Below are positions 46,204-55,053 of a stretch of 64,000 nucleotides of DNA, one piece after another. Position numbers and translations under genes: made by a program. Below the pieces are notes generated by a model that ran no database searches, was not told the origin of the DNA, and worked only from the letters and a program-made list of their open reading frames with translations. The first letter of the stretch is position 1. Every line of letters begins with the position of its first letter. Source of the stretch: Nocardia sp. NBC_01730 (GTDB taxonomy: Bacteria; Actinomycetota; Actinomycetes; Mycobacteriales; Mycobacteriaceae); assembly GCF_035920445.1 (NCBI RefSeq), contig NZ_CP109162.1:6572001-6636000 (forward strand), written 5' to 3'.

Positions 46204-46269
46204 TCAGCGGCACAGGCAGCAACAACCACCGAGCCGACACAGATCCACTGTGCGGCGTCGGGTGAGCAT
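46204..46269 (-). CDS. Polycysteine leader peptide (cysteine-responsive attenuator)
   Basis: 21-residue ORF ending GGCCCLCR (full start MLTRRRTVDLC), with five cysteines including three in a row, ahead of DUF4395-cysA-sseC. Polycysteine short ORFs upstream of the same operon have been described in mycobacteria as cysteine-responsive attenuators. When cysteine is scarce, ribosome stalling alters downstream expression. The ATG at 46269 is 188 bp before the DUF4395 start; a CTCGTG/CACGAG hairpin lies just upstream. Confidence 0.8.
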   Translation of the reverse strand: MLTRRRTVDLCRLGGCCCLCR

Positions 46270-46368
46270 CAGCTCGTGGTTGGAAAGCACGAGAGCAGTT
46301 TACCCAATTCGGCGGGAGAATTGGACCCGGGGTTGGACATAGCCGTCTGGGGGGCTTGTCATCGCAGC

Positions 46369-46812
46369 TCAGGCGGCCACGGTGAGCGGCTCCAGCGCGG
46401 AGTGCAGATCCGTGGCTTTCGGCACGCCGGAGATCCGGAACCGCTCCCGCCCTTCGCTGTCGAAGACGAAAGTGGTGGGAAGGGAGAGCACGTTCAGTTC
46501 GCGCGTCAGCGCCGGTTCGGCATCGACGTCCACTTCGATATCCAGCGGCGGCTGCGGCGATCGCGCCAGCTGTGCTGTGACATTGGCAACCACCCGGCGA
46601 ACAGCGGAGCACGGGCCGCACCATTCGGCGGAGAAATGCAGCACCGCCGGACCGGAACCGGTCACGCCGACTTCCGCGAGCAACTCGGCGCGCGTCGAGC
46701 CGGACATCTCGATGACGTTCGCCGCGCGCACCCTGCCCTCGCGACGGCGTAGCACGACGCCGACCACCAGCGCGGCGAGCAGCACTACTGCCAGAATTGC
46801 GATGTTGATCAT
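46369..46812 (-). CDS. thiX: Membrane-anchored thioredoxin-like protein
   Basis: 147 residues: an N-terminal TM (IAILAVVLLAALVVGVVL) and then a thioredoxin fold with the active-site FSAEWCGPCSAVRR and the cis-proline block LSLPTTFVF. The membrane anchor with an exposed domain suggests redox work in the envelope, or facing the cytosol if the helix is reversed. It overlaps lmeA by four bases (ATGA). Mycobacterial counterpart: Rv0816c. Confidence 0.9.
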   Translation of the reverse strand: MINIAILAVVLLAALVVGVVLRRREGRVRAANVIEMSGSTRAELLAEVGVTGSGPAVLHFSAEWCGPCSAVRRVVANVTAQLARSPQPPLDIEVDVDAEPALTRELNVLSLPTTFVFDSEGRERFRISGVPKATDLHSALEPLTVAA

Positions 46813-47609
46813 GGTCGCTGCAATCGGTCGAGGTCGATCGTGACGTTCACGCCCTTGCCCTCCACCACGATCTGCCCGCCCTGGGCGGACACTTTGGTGG
46901 GCCGGACACCGAACGGCAACTCCTTCGTATCGATGGTACGGGTGAACCGGGCGAGCACCGCGGGGCGATCGGTCTCGGTGATCAGCGCGACCGGCATGGT
47001 CTCGGTGCCGGGGGCACCGCGATAGAAGCCGGTCGCGACGATCTTCACCTGATCGCCGTCGAGCAGCAGATCGGCCTGCACGCTCACCTTTTCACCACCG
47101 AACTGGGCACCGGGGGTCTCGGGCAGGGTGCCGGTGAGCACCAGCGCGCCCGTGGTGGTCATGCCGGATCCGCCCGACCCGCCCGTTCCGTCGGACTTGT
47201 CCGCGGGGCGTGAGTGCACCTGCAGGTCCGGGATGTTGAACAGCCTGCCGAGCTCGGTGGGCTCCACCCGCAGCCTGCTGTCCACCCGCTCCACAGGAAC
47301 TCCACGCAGACTGCCGTCGACCAGCTCGCCCACCGGCAGCCGCACGCCGGTCAGCGTCGCCTCCAGCGCGATCTCGCCGGGAATGTCCAGGCGCTTGGCC
47401 CGCGCCCGGATCTCGACGTTGTCGTAGCGGCTGTCCCAGGCCTGACCGACGAAGGGGAAGCCGTGGATCGTTACCTCGGGGTCGGCGGTGAGATCAGCGC
47501 CGTCGCGCAGCGCGCGTGAGACGCGGTATTCGGAATAGGCCGCGGTGCCGAAGTCGACGACGACCGCGAGTCCCGCCAGGCACAGCAGGCCGATGATCAG
47601 CTTGCGCAT
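46809..47609 (-). CDS. lmeA: LmeA-like DUF2993 envelope phospholipid-binding protein
   Basis: 266 residues with an N-terminal signal/anchor (KLIIGLLCLAGLAVVVDFG) and then the DUF2993 fold: ITIHGFPFVGQAWDSRYDN-type block VTIHGFPFVGQAWDSRYD, and LPVGELVDGSLRGVPVERVD. In mycobacteria LmeA is a periplasmic lipid-binding protein supporting lipomannan chain elongation. Coupled to thiX by a 4-base overlap. Confidence 0.87.
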   Translation of the reverse strand: MRKLIIGLLCLAGLAVVVDFGTAAYSEYRVSRALRDGADLTADPEVTIHGFPFVGQAWDSRYDNVEIRARAKRLDIPGEIALEATLTGVRLPVGELVDGSLRGVPVERVDSRLRVEPTELGRLFNIPDLQVHSRPADKSDGTGGSGGSGMTTTGALVLTGTLPETPGAQFGGEKVSVQADLLLDGDQVKIVATGFYRGAPGTETMPVALITETDRPAVLARFTRTIDTKELPFGVRPTKVSAQGGQIVVEGKGVNVTIDLDRLQRP

Positions 47610-47612
47610 GCG

Positions 47613-47723
47613 CTAGGCCGCCTCTCCGCGTTTCTTGCCGGCCGTGGCTGCCGCGAGAGCTGCGTCGCGGGCCGGCGGTCGAGTATCCGGCTGGGTTTCG
47701 GCCGTACTCGGTGAGTTAGCCAT
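47613..47723 (-). CDS. Small 36-residue hypothetical protein
   Basis: [20 protein letters not shown] then [16 protein letters not shown]: a disordered Pro/Ala-rich peptide with a basic tail, ending three bases before the lmeA start. The tight spacing suggests a real cistron at the head of the lmeA-thiX unit. Function unknown. Confidence 0.45.
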   Translation of the reverse strand: MANSPSTAETQPDTRPPARDAALAAATAGKKRGEAA

Positions 47724-47907
47724 GTACGCACGATATCTGTCGTCGCGTTGTGGAGTTTCCGGGAGTCGCCCGGAGCGGGCAGGGGACCCGGAACGCGTGG
47801 TCATTCGCACTAACGCGCTAATCTTGCATCCGATTACCTGTGATCAGCGACGTGGGCACGCAGCTCAGTCGCTGAGCCCGCGGAGCTACGAGATGGGAGG
47901 AGGGCCT

Positions 47908-48672
47908 GTGGAACTGCTCCTGCTTACCTCCGACCCCAACCCCGAGTCGGTGTTGCCGTCGCTGGGGTTGCTGGCGCACAACGTGCGTCCGGTGCCCACC
48001 GAAGTGGCGTCGCTGCTCGAGGCAGGCTCCGCGGATGTCGCCTTGGTGGACGCACGTACCGATCTGGCAGCGGCTCGCGGCCTGTGCCGCCTGCTCGGCA
48101 GCACCGGGTCGTCTGTGCCGGTGGTCGCGGTGCTCACCGAGGGCGGCCTGGTCGCGGTGAACGCGGACTGGGGCCTCGACGACATCCTGCTGCCCAGCAC
48201 CGGGCCCGCCGAACTCGACGCCAGGCTGCGACTGCTGGTCGGGCGCAACGGCGGCGTGGCGAGCCAGGAGAACAGCGGCAAGATCACCCTCGGCGAGCTG
48301 GTGATCGATGAGGGCACCTACACCGCGCGGCTGCGTGGGCGCCCGCTCGATCTCACCTACAAGGAGTTCGAGCTGCTGAAGTACCTCGCTCAGCACGCGG
48401 GCCGGGTTTTCACCCGCGCGCAGTTGCTGCAGGAGGTGTGGGGCTACGACTTCTTCGGCGGCACCCGCACGGTCGACGTGCACGTCCGGCGGCTGCGCGC
48501 CAAGCTCGGCAGCGAGTACGAGTCGCTGATCGGCACGGTCCGCAACGTCGGGTACAAGGCTGTGCGACCGTCTCGGGCCGCGGTCAAGGGCGAGTCGGTC
48601 AGCTTCCTGGAGGACGACAGCGAGGGTACCGACGACTCGCCGCTCGCCCCGGTCAACGGCTCCCTGCAGTGA
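47908..48672 (+). CDS. OmpR-family (GlnR-like) winged-helix response regulator
   Basis: 254 residues. The N-terminal receiver-like domain ([34 protein letters not shown]) is of the atypical GlnR sort. The C-terminal OmpR winged helix includes [34 protein letters not shown] and [14 protein letters not shown]. GlnR-type regulators control nitrogen genes without a cognate kinase. The GTG at 47908 follows GGAGGAGGG; an ATG at 47893 is possible. Counterpart: Rv0818. Confidence 0.9.
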   Translation: MELLLLTSDPNPESVLPSLGLLAHNVRPVPTEVASLLEAGSADVALVDARTDLAAARGLCRLLGSTGSSVPVVAVLTEGGLVAVNADWGLDDILLPSTGPAELDARLRLLVGRNGGVASQENSGKITLGELVIDEGTYTARLRGRPLDLTYKEFELLKYLAQHAGRVFTRAQLLQEVWGYDFFGGTRTVDVHVRRLRAKLGSEYESLIGTVRNVGYKAVRPSRAAVKGESVSFLEDDSEGTDDSPLAPVNGSLQ

Positions 48673-48813
48673 GGCGGCAGGTCGCGGCGTGATCTCCGGT
48701 AGCCCGGCGGCGACCACGTGCCGTTCGGTCGACGGGGAAATGCGGGCCGCACCGATGACGTTGCGTGAAGCGGAACTCCGAACGGGGTCCGATGGCGCGA
48801 GGAGCGGAGTCCG

Positions 48814-49734
48814 ATGATCGGCGTGACAACACAGTGGACCGACCGTCCGGATGCGAACGCGGCGAGTGCGATTCGTGGACTGGTCGAGCGAGCCGCCGCC
48901 GCCGACGGTGTCGCCCCGGCCTCGGAACAGGCGGTGCTCTCGCTGACCTCGGCCGAGGCCACAGGCGTGCGCCATCTGCTCGCGCTGCGCGATGGTGTAC
49001 TCACCGGCTACGCCAATCTCGTTCCAGCACACGGCGAACACCCGGCGATGGCCGAGGTGGTGGTGGACCCGGCCGCCCGCGGACACGGCATCGGAACCGA
49101 ACTGGTCTCGGCCGCGCTCGCGGAAGGCGGCCCCGGCGCGCGAGTCTGGGCGCATGGCGATCGACCCGCCGCCACCGCCGTGGCGGCCCGGCTGGATCTG
49201 CGCACGGTGCGCGAACTGTGGCAGATGCGGCGTCCGCTGGCAACGTCAGAGCTACCCGATCTGGTGCTGCCGGACGGCATCGTGCTGCGCACCTCCGCCG
49301 GCCCCGCCGACGACGCGGAGATGCTGCGGGTGAACAAAGCCGCCTTCCATTGGCATCCCGAACAAGGGGGATGGACCGAACGCGATATCGAGGTTCGCCG
49401 GTCGGAGTCCTGGTTCGACCCGAAGGGGCTGTTCCTCGCCACCGATGCGAGCGACCCCGACCGCCTGCTCGGATTCCATTGGACCAAGGTGCATTACGAG
49501 GAGAACCCGCCGGTCGGTGAGGTCTACGTGGTCGGCATCGATCCGGTGGCGCAGGGCCGCGGACTCGGCCGTCTGCTCACGCTGGCCGGCCTGCACCATT
49601 TGCGCGATCGCGGTCTTCCCGAGGTGTTGCTGTACACCGAGGCCGACAACACAGCCGCTGTGCGGACCTACACTCGCCTCGGATTCGCCCCTGCACACGT
49701 CGACGTCGCCTACGCGGTGGTCGAGAGTGAATAG
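48814..49734 (+). CDS. mshD: Mycothiol synthase
   Basis: 306 residues with two GNAT acetyltransferase domains; MshD acetylates Cys-GlcN-Ins with acetyl-CoA in the last step of mycothiol synthesis. The first domain has VVVDPAARGHGIGTELV and the second VVGIDPVAQGRGLGRLLT, both acetyl-CoA loops (R/QxxGxG). NKAAFHWHPEQGGWTERDI is diagnostic. Follows the GlnR-like gene by 141 bp. Confidence 0.95.
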   Translation: MIGVTTQWTDRPDANAASAIRGLVERAAAADGVAPASEQAVLSLTSAEATGVRHLLALRDGVLTGYANLVPAHGEHPAMAEVVVDPAARGHGIGTELVSAALAEGGPGARVWAHGDRPAATAVAARLDLRTVRELWQMRRPLATSELPDLVLPDGIVLRTSAGPADDAEMLRVNKAAFHWHPEQGGWTERDIEVRRSESWFDPKGLFLATDASDPDRLLGFHWTKVHYEENPPVGEVYVVGIDPVAQGRGLGRLLTLAGLHHLRDRGLPEVLLYTEADNTAAVRTYTRLGFAPAHVDVAYAVVESE

Positions 49735-49807
49735 TTGGCGGCCCATCGGAGGCACGGAGTAAAACTGGGGCAAACATCACACCCGACGGCCGCGATCGCG
49801 CGGGGCT

Positions 49808-49829
49808 GTTCACTCTCTGTTCACCCAGG
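49808..49829 (+). promoter_or_regulatory. PHO box (PhoP direct repeats) upstream of pstS
   Basis: Two adjacent 11-base units, GTTCACTCTCT and GTTCACCCAGG, match the direct-repeat GTTCACC-type PHO box bound by PhoP in streptomycetes and relatives. It lies about 146 bases before the pstS start, consistent with phosphate-starvation induction of pstSCAB. Confidence 0.75.
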
Positions 49830-49974
49830 TCGGTCGAACTGTCAACCACGTGACTTTAGGTTGAAGGAGGGCAGCACGCTGCTGCCTGGTGCACAAGTTT
49901 CTCGCGAACAGCACCACAGCACCCGTCCGGGCCGGTGAGGGACCGGGCGAGTCGAACGCCATTCCGGAGGAATA

Positions 49975-51087
49975 GTGAATCTCGAGCGCAGTAGCGCCCT
50001 CATTGGTGTGCTGGCCGTCGGCGCCATGACGCTCGCCGCCTGTGGCAGCGACGACAACACCGCGACCGACACGAGCAACGTCGCCAAGGTCGACGTCGCG
50101 TGTGGCGGCAAGGAGGCACTCAAAGCCAGTGGCTCCTCGGCGCAGAAGAACGCGATGGAGCGGTTCATCGCCGCCTACGAGAAGAACTGCGACGGTGCCA
50201 CGCTCAACTACACGTCGAGCGGCTCCGGCGCCGGTGTGAGCGAGTTCCTCGGCGGCCAGACCGACTTCGGTGGTTCCGACTCGCCGCTGAGCTCGAAGAA
50301 GGACGAGCCGAAGAAGGCCGCCGATCGCTGCGCGTCGCCCGCGTGGAACCTCCCGACCGTGTTCGGCCCGGTCGCGATCACCTACAACATCGACGGCGTG
50401 ACCGACCTCGTGCTGGACGGCCCGACCGCCGCCAAGATCTTCAACGGCACTGTGACCACCTGGGATGCCCCCGAGATCAAGGCGCTGAACCCGAACGCCG
50501 AGCTGCCCTCCGGGCCGATCGCCGTAATCTTCCGCAGCGACGAGTCCGGCACCACGGACAACTTCCAGCTCTACCTGGACGCCGCCTCGGACGGAGCGTG
50601 GGGCAAGGGCGCGGGCAAGGCATTCACCGGTGGTGTCGGCGCGGGCTCGAAGGGTAACGAAGGCACCTCGGACGCGGTGAAGAACACCAAGAACGCGATC
50701 ACCTACAACGAGTGGTCCTTCGCCAAGGCGCAGCACCTGTCGATCGCGCGGATCGTCACGTCGGCGAGCAAAGATCCAGTGACGCTGAGCGTCGAGTCGG
50801 CGGGCAAGGCGATCGAGTCGGCCCGGGTCTCCGGTCAGGGCAACGATCTGGTGATCGACACGTCCTCGTTCTACAAGCCGTCGGTGGCAGGTGCGTACCC
50901 GATCGTGATGCCGACCTACGAGATCGTGTGCTCGAAGTACAGCGACGCGGCCACGGCCACGGCGGTGAAGGCATTCCTCACCTCCGCGGTCAGCAACGGC
51001 CAGCAGGGTCTGGACGAGGCCGGGTACATCCCGATCCCTGAACAGTTCAAGACCAAGCTGACCACCGCCATCAACGCCATCTCCTGA
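49975..51087 (+). CDS. pstS: Phosphate-binding lipoprotein PstS
   Basis: 370 residues. Signal peptide with lipobox LAAC (lipidated Cys23), then the type 2 periplasmic binding fold: [43 protein letters not shown] and [13 protein letters not shown], the phosphate-binding loops. It is anchored to the outer leaflet of the membrane and delivers phosphate to PstCA. GTG start with GGAGGAAT upstream. First gene of pstSCAB. Confidence 0.96.
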   Translation: MNLERSSALIGVLAVGAMTLAACGSDDNTATDTSNVAKVDVACGGKEALKASGSSAQKNAMERFIAAYEKNCDGATLNYTSSGSGAGVSEFLGGQTDFGGSDSPLSSKKDEPKKAADRCASPAWNLPTVFGPVAITYNIDGVTDLVLDGPTAAKIFNGTVTTWDAPEIKALNPNAELPSGPIAVIFRSDESGTTDNFQLYLDAASDGAWGKGAGKAFTGGVGAGSKGNEGTSDAVKNTKNAITYNEWSFAKAQHLSIARIVTSASKDPVTLSVESAGKAIESARVSGQGNDLVIDTSSFYKPSVAGAYPIVMPTYEIVCSKYSDAATATAVKAFLTSAVSNGQQGLDEAGYIPIPEQFKTKLTTAINAIS

Positions 51088-51097
51088 TTGCGATCCC

Positions 51098-52147
51098 ATG
51101 ACCGTGCACGACGAAGTTACCGCCGCTGGCCCGTCGGACTCGACCGACCAGCGGCCGGGCGGAGATACTGCGCTCATGCCGAACAAGCCGAGCATCGAAC
51201 CGGCCACCGCGGGCGGTCGCCGTCACAGCCGGCGTGCGGAGATCATCTTCCGTTCGCTGGCGACGACGGCAGGAGCGATCATTGTCGCCTCCATCGCCCT
51301 GATCGCGCTGTTTCTGTTGATCAGAGCGGTGCCTTCGGTATTGGCGAACGACGCGAACTTCTTCACCAGCACCGAGTTCAACACCTCGGACGCCAACCAC
51401 CTGCGGTTCGGTATCCGGGATCTGTTGATGGTGACGGTGCTCAGTTCGATCTTCGCGCTGGCGCTGGCTGTTCCGATCGGTGTCGGCATCGCGTTGTTCC
51501 TGACGCACTACGCGCCGAAGCCGCTGGCGCGACCGTTTTCGGTGCTCGTAGATCTGCTCGCGGCGGTTCCTTCGATCGTGTTCGGTCTATGGGGGATTCT
51601 GGTTCTCGCTCCACAGCTGGAGCCGACGCAGAACTTCTTGAACGACAAGCTCGGATGGTTGTTCCTGTTCTCGGACGGCAATATCCCACTGGCCAGCGGT
51701 GGCACGATCTTCACAGCGGGCGTCGTCCTCGCCGTGATGATCCTGCCGATCATCACGTCGGTCAGCCGTGAGGTCTTCAACCTCACCCCGCGCTCGCACA
51801 TCGAGGCGGCGCAGGCGCTCGGCGCGACGAAATGGGAAGTCGTCCGGATGACCGTGCTGCCGTACGGGCGAAGCGGCATGATCGCCGGAGCGATGCTCGG
51901 CCTCGGGCGAGCCCTCGGTGAGACGATCGCCGTTCTGATCGTGCTGAAGACGGCCGCGCAGGCCGGGCACTGGTCCGTATTCGACGGCGGTTACACCTTC
52001 GCGTCCAAAATCGCCTCGGCCGCGGCGGAATTCAGTGACCCGCTGCCGACCGGCGCGTACATCGCGGCAGGCTTCGTGCTGTTCGCGCTGACCTTCGTCG
52101 TGAACGCGCTGGCGCGGCTGGCCGCGGGCGGAAGGGTGAACGGGTGA
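51098..52147 (+). CDS. pstC: Phosphate ABC transporter permease PstC
   Basis: 349 residues with six predicted TMs after an unusually long 60-residue hydrophilic N-terminus. The EAA-type loop [20 protein letters not shown] contacts Pst[18 protein letters not shown] and [13 protein letters not shown] are family blocks. It overlaps pstA by four bases. Confidence 0.95.
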   Translation: MTVHDEVTAAGPSDSTDQRPGGDTALMPNKPSIEPATAGGRRHSRRAEIIFRSLATTAGAIIVASIALIALFLLIRAVPSVLANDANFFTSTEFNTSDANHLRFGIRDLLMVTVLSSIFALALAVPIGVGIALFLTHYAPKPLARPFSVLVDLLAAVPSIVFGLWGILVLAPQLEPTQNFLNDKLGWLFLFSDGNIPLASGGTIFTAGVVLAVMILPIITSVSREVFNLTPRSHIEAAQALGATKWEVVRMTVLPYGRSGMIAGAMLGLGRALGETIAVLIVLKTAAQAGHWSVFDGGYTFASKIASAAAEFSDPLPTGAYIAAGFVLFALTFVVNALARLAAGGRVNG

Positions 52148-53049
52148 TGACCACGTCGACATTGGACAGACCGATCAAGGCCCCGGCCTTCCGGCAGGTG
52201 AGTATTGCGCGCCGGGTGCGTAACAACCTCGCGACGGGATTGGTCTGGCTGTCGTTCGGCATCGCATTGGTGCCGCTGGGCTGGGTACTGATCATGGTGG
52301 TTACCAAAGGTTTCCACGCGGTAGTCCGCACGAACTGGTGGCAGAACTCGATGAAGGGCGTGCTGCCCAATCAGTTCGCGGGCGGCGTCTACCACGCGAT
52401 CTACGGAACCATCGTGCAGTCGCTGGTCGCGACGGTCGTCGCGGTGCCGCTCGGCATCATGGCCGCGATCTATCTGGTCGAATACGGCCGCGGGCTGCTG
52501 GCCAAAACCACGACCTTCATGGTCGACATTCTGGCCGGTGTGCCGTCCATCGTCGCGGCGCTGTTCATTTTCGCGCTGTGGATCGCGACGTTCGGCTTCC
52601 CACAGAGCTCCTTGGCGGTGTCGCTCGCGTTGGTGCTGTTGATGCTGCCGGTGGTCGTCCGAAGTACCGAGGAAATGCTCAAACTGGTGCCGGACGAACT
52701 GCGCGAAGCGTCCTACGCCCTCGGTACTCCCAAGTGGAAGACGATTCTGCGGATCGTGGTGCCGACCGCGTTGCCCGGCATGATCAGCGGCATTCTGCTG
52801 GCCATCGCCAGGGTGATGGGTGAGACGGCGCCGGTGCTGGTGCTGGTCGGCTACAGCAAGTCGATCAACATGAACATCTTCGACGGCAATATGGCGTCGC
52901 TGCCGTTGTTGATCTACCAGGAGCTGGCCAATCCCGAAGCCGCAGGACGTGAGCGCGTCTGGGGCGCGGCATTGACGCTCATTCTCATCATCGCCTTCCT
53001 GTACCTGGCGGCGGCGGTCCTCAACCGGCTGCTCACGCGGAACCGATAG
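52147..53049 (+). CDS. pstA: Phosphate ABC transporter permease PstA
   Basis: About 300 residues, six TMs. The loop [20 protein letters not shown] is the ATPase contact; [19 protein letters not shown] and [17 protein letters not shown] are family blocks. Either the GTG at 52144 or the ATG at 52147 starts it; both overlap the pstC stop. Confidence 0.95.
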   Translation: MTTSTLDRPIKAPAFRQVSIARRVRNNLATGLVWLSFGIALVPLGWVLIMVVTKGFHAVVRTNWWQNSMKGVLPNQFAGGVYHAIYGTIVQSLVATVVAVPLGIMAAIYLVEYGRGLLAKTTTFMVDILAGVPSIVAALFIFALWIATFGFPQSSLAVSLALVLLMLPVVVRSTEEMLKLVPDELREASYALGTPKWKTILRIVVPTALPGMISGILLAIARVMGETAPVLVLVGYSKSINMNIFDGNMASLPLLIYQELANPEAAGRERVWGAALTLILIIAFLYLAAAVLNRLLTRNR

Positions 53050-53069
53050 AAGCGGAACGGATTACCGAA

Positions 53070-53846
53070 ATGGCCAAGCGGATCGACGTCAAAGATCTGA
53101 ACATCTTCTACGGCAAGTTCCACGCCGTGTCCGAGGTGTCGCTGAACGTGCTGCCGCGCAGCGTGACCGCCTTCATCGGTCCGTCCGGCTGTGGCAAGTC
53201 CACTGTGCTGCGTTCGCTCAACCGCATGCACGAGGTAACCCCGAACGCCCGCGTCGAGGGCGCGGTTCTGCTGGATGGTGAGGACATCTACGGCTCGCAG
53301 GTCGACCCGGTCGGCGTGCGCCGCACCATCGGTATGGTGTTCCAGCGGCCGAACCCCTTCCCCACCATGTCCATCAAGGACAACGTGGTGGCCGGACTCA
53401 AGCTGCAGGGCGTGCGCAACAAGAAGGAGCTCGACGAGGTCGCCGAGCGCTCGCTGCGGGGCGCCAACCTGTGGAACGAGGTGAAGGACCGCCTGGACAA
53501 GCCGGGCGGCGGCCTCTCCGGCGGTCAGCAGCAGCGTCTGTGCATCGCGCGTGCCATCGCGGTGTCGCCCGACGTGCTGCTGATGGACGAGCCATGCTCG
53601 GCGCTGGACCCGATCTCGACCCTGGCGATCGAGGACCTGATCACCGAGCTGAAGAAAGAATTCACCATCGTCATCGTCACCCATAACATGCAGCAGGCCG
53701 CGCGCGTGAGTGACCAGACCGGCTTCTTCAATCTCGAGGCGCAGGGCAAGCCGGGCAAGCTGATCGAGATCGACGACACCGAGAAGATCTTCTCCAACCC
53801 TTCCCGGAAGGCCACGGAAGATTACATTTCGGGTCGTTTCGGCTGA
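53070..53846 (+). CDS. pstB: Phosphate ABC transporter ATPase PstB
   Basis: 258 residues with Walker [11 protein letters not shown]-loop [12 protein letters not shown], signature [14 protein letters not shown] and Walker [14 protein letters not shown]. It powers phosphate import through PstCA. It is 20 bases after pstA and is the last gene of the operon; phoU is on the opposite strand facing it, 310 bp away. Confidence 0.97.
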   Translation: MAKRIDVKDLNIFYGKFHAVSEVSLNVLPRSVTAFIGPSGCGKSTVLRSLNRMHEVTPNARVEGAVLLDGEDIYGSQVDPVGVRRTIGMVFQRPNPFPTMSIKDNVVAGLKLQGVRNKKELDEVAERSLRGANLWNEVKDRLDKPGGGLSGGQQQRLCIARAIAVSPDVLLMDEPCSALDPISTLAIEDLITELKKEFTIVIVTHNMQQAARVSDQTGFFNLEAQGKPGKLIEIDDTEKIFSNPSRKATEDYISGRFG

Positions 53847-54156
53847 TTTCGACCACCGAGTACTTCTGCCACAACAACAGGATCCTGGGCGGTATCGACT
53901 GCCAAGGACTCTCGTGTTCCCACCGGCGCGGGTCGCTCGAAACACCACCTACTCGGCTTCCCGGTGTGTTTCCTAGTCCTGCAATCCTGTCGATGTTTCG
54001 GTTGTCGCCCAGCGCCTGCGCCAGTCCTGGCCCTGGCGCTTCGTCATCAGTCGCGTAATCGACGTCACCGCTCCACTGGGTGCCCGCCGACCGGATCCGC
54101 GTCAGACGGGCTCGCTGGAAACGAGCCCGTCATCGCGGAGGTTGCGACAGGTCTTC
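53847..54156. other. 310-bp convergent region between pstB and phoU
   Basis: No gene. It holds one strong hairpin near the phoU end (listed separately). Confidence 0.6.
54105..54131. terminator. Terminator between convergent pstB and phoU
   Basis: Perfect 10-bp stem GACGGGCTCG/CGAGCCCGTC with a 7-base loop, located 26 bases past the phoU stop. It probably serves phoU on the minus strand. Confidence 0.75.
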
Positions 54157-54819
54157 TCACACCTCGGCATCGAGGTCCGGGGGAAGGACTCCGGTGACCA
54201 GGAAGATGACGCGGCGGCCGATCTCGACGGCGTGGTCGGCGAAGCGCTCGTAGTAGCGGCCGAGCAGCGTGATATCGACGGCGGCGGCGACGCCATATTT
54301 CCAGTCCCGGTCCATGAGCAGCGTGAAGAGGTGGCGATGCAGGTCGTCCATCGCCTCGTCGTCCTCATTCAGCTGGGCGGCGCGTTCGGGGTCGCGAGTC
54401 TCGAGGACCTCCTTGGCGCCTGCGCCCATGTTCACGGCGATGCGGCCCATCTCGGCGAAGTAGCCGTTGACCGCCTCGGGTAGCGCGTGGTTCGGGTGCC
54501 GCCTGCGCGTGACCTTCGCCACATGCAGCGCGAGCGCGCCCATGCGGTTCACGTCGCCGACGATCTGGATCGCGCTCACCACCTGCCGCAGATCGCCTGC
54601 CACGGGCGCCTGTAGCGCGAGCAGAGCGAAGGCTTTCTCCTCGGCGTCCTGGATCAGCTCGGCGATCCGGTCGTGCTCGCTGATCACCTGCTCAGCCAGG
54701 GGGAGGTCGGCCTGGAGCAGCGACTGGGTAGCCCGGTCCATGGCCGACCCCGCCAGACCGGCCATCTCACCCAGCACGTGGGCGAGATCGGCCATTTGCT
54801 CGTTGTAGATGACACGCAT
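54157..54819 (-). CDS. phoU: PhoU-type phosphate signalling regulator
   Basis: 220 residues with the two three-helix PhoU repeats. [20 protein letters not shown] starts the protein, and each repeat shows the metal-binding ExxxD-type pattern ([14 protein letters not shown] and [16 protein letters not shown]). PhoU (PhoY2 in mycobacteria) restrains PhoR/PhoB-type signalling when phosphate is sufficient, acting with PstB. It has its own promoter opposite the pst operon. Confidence 0.94.
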   Translation of the reverse strand: MRVIYNEQMADLAHVLGEMAGLAGSAMDRATQSLLQADLPLAEQVISEHDRIAELIQDAEEKAFALLALQAPVAGDLRQVVSAIQIVGDVNRMGALALHVAKVTRRRHPNHALPEAVNGYFAEMGRIAVNMGAGAKEVLETRDPERAAQLNEDDEAMDDLHRHLFTLLMDRDWKYGVAAAVDITLLGRYYERFADHAVEIGRRVIFLVTGVLPPDLDAEV

Positions 54820-55053
54820 GAAACCAGACCCTAGTTCCCGGCGCTGACCAAGTCACCAACAACGGATGAATGACCGGTGCCGCCTGTTCGCCGGTGCGTT
54901 GCCGCATGCGGCAACACACGCCGGGCACAGATGCTGATTCTGGCGTCTATTCGGCGAACCGACCGGCGACATGTGACGCGCATCGCACGGTGACGTGTGA
55001 CCGAGGCCGATATGTGCCCATGTGTCGAGGGTCCGTGATGTCGCGGACTGATC

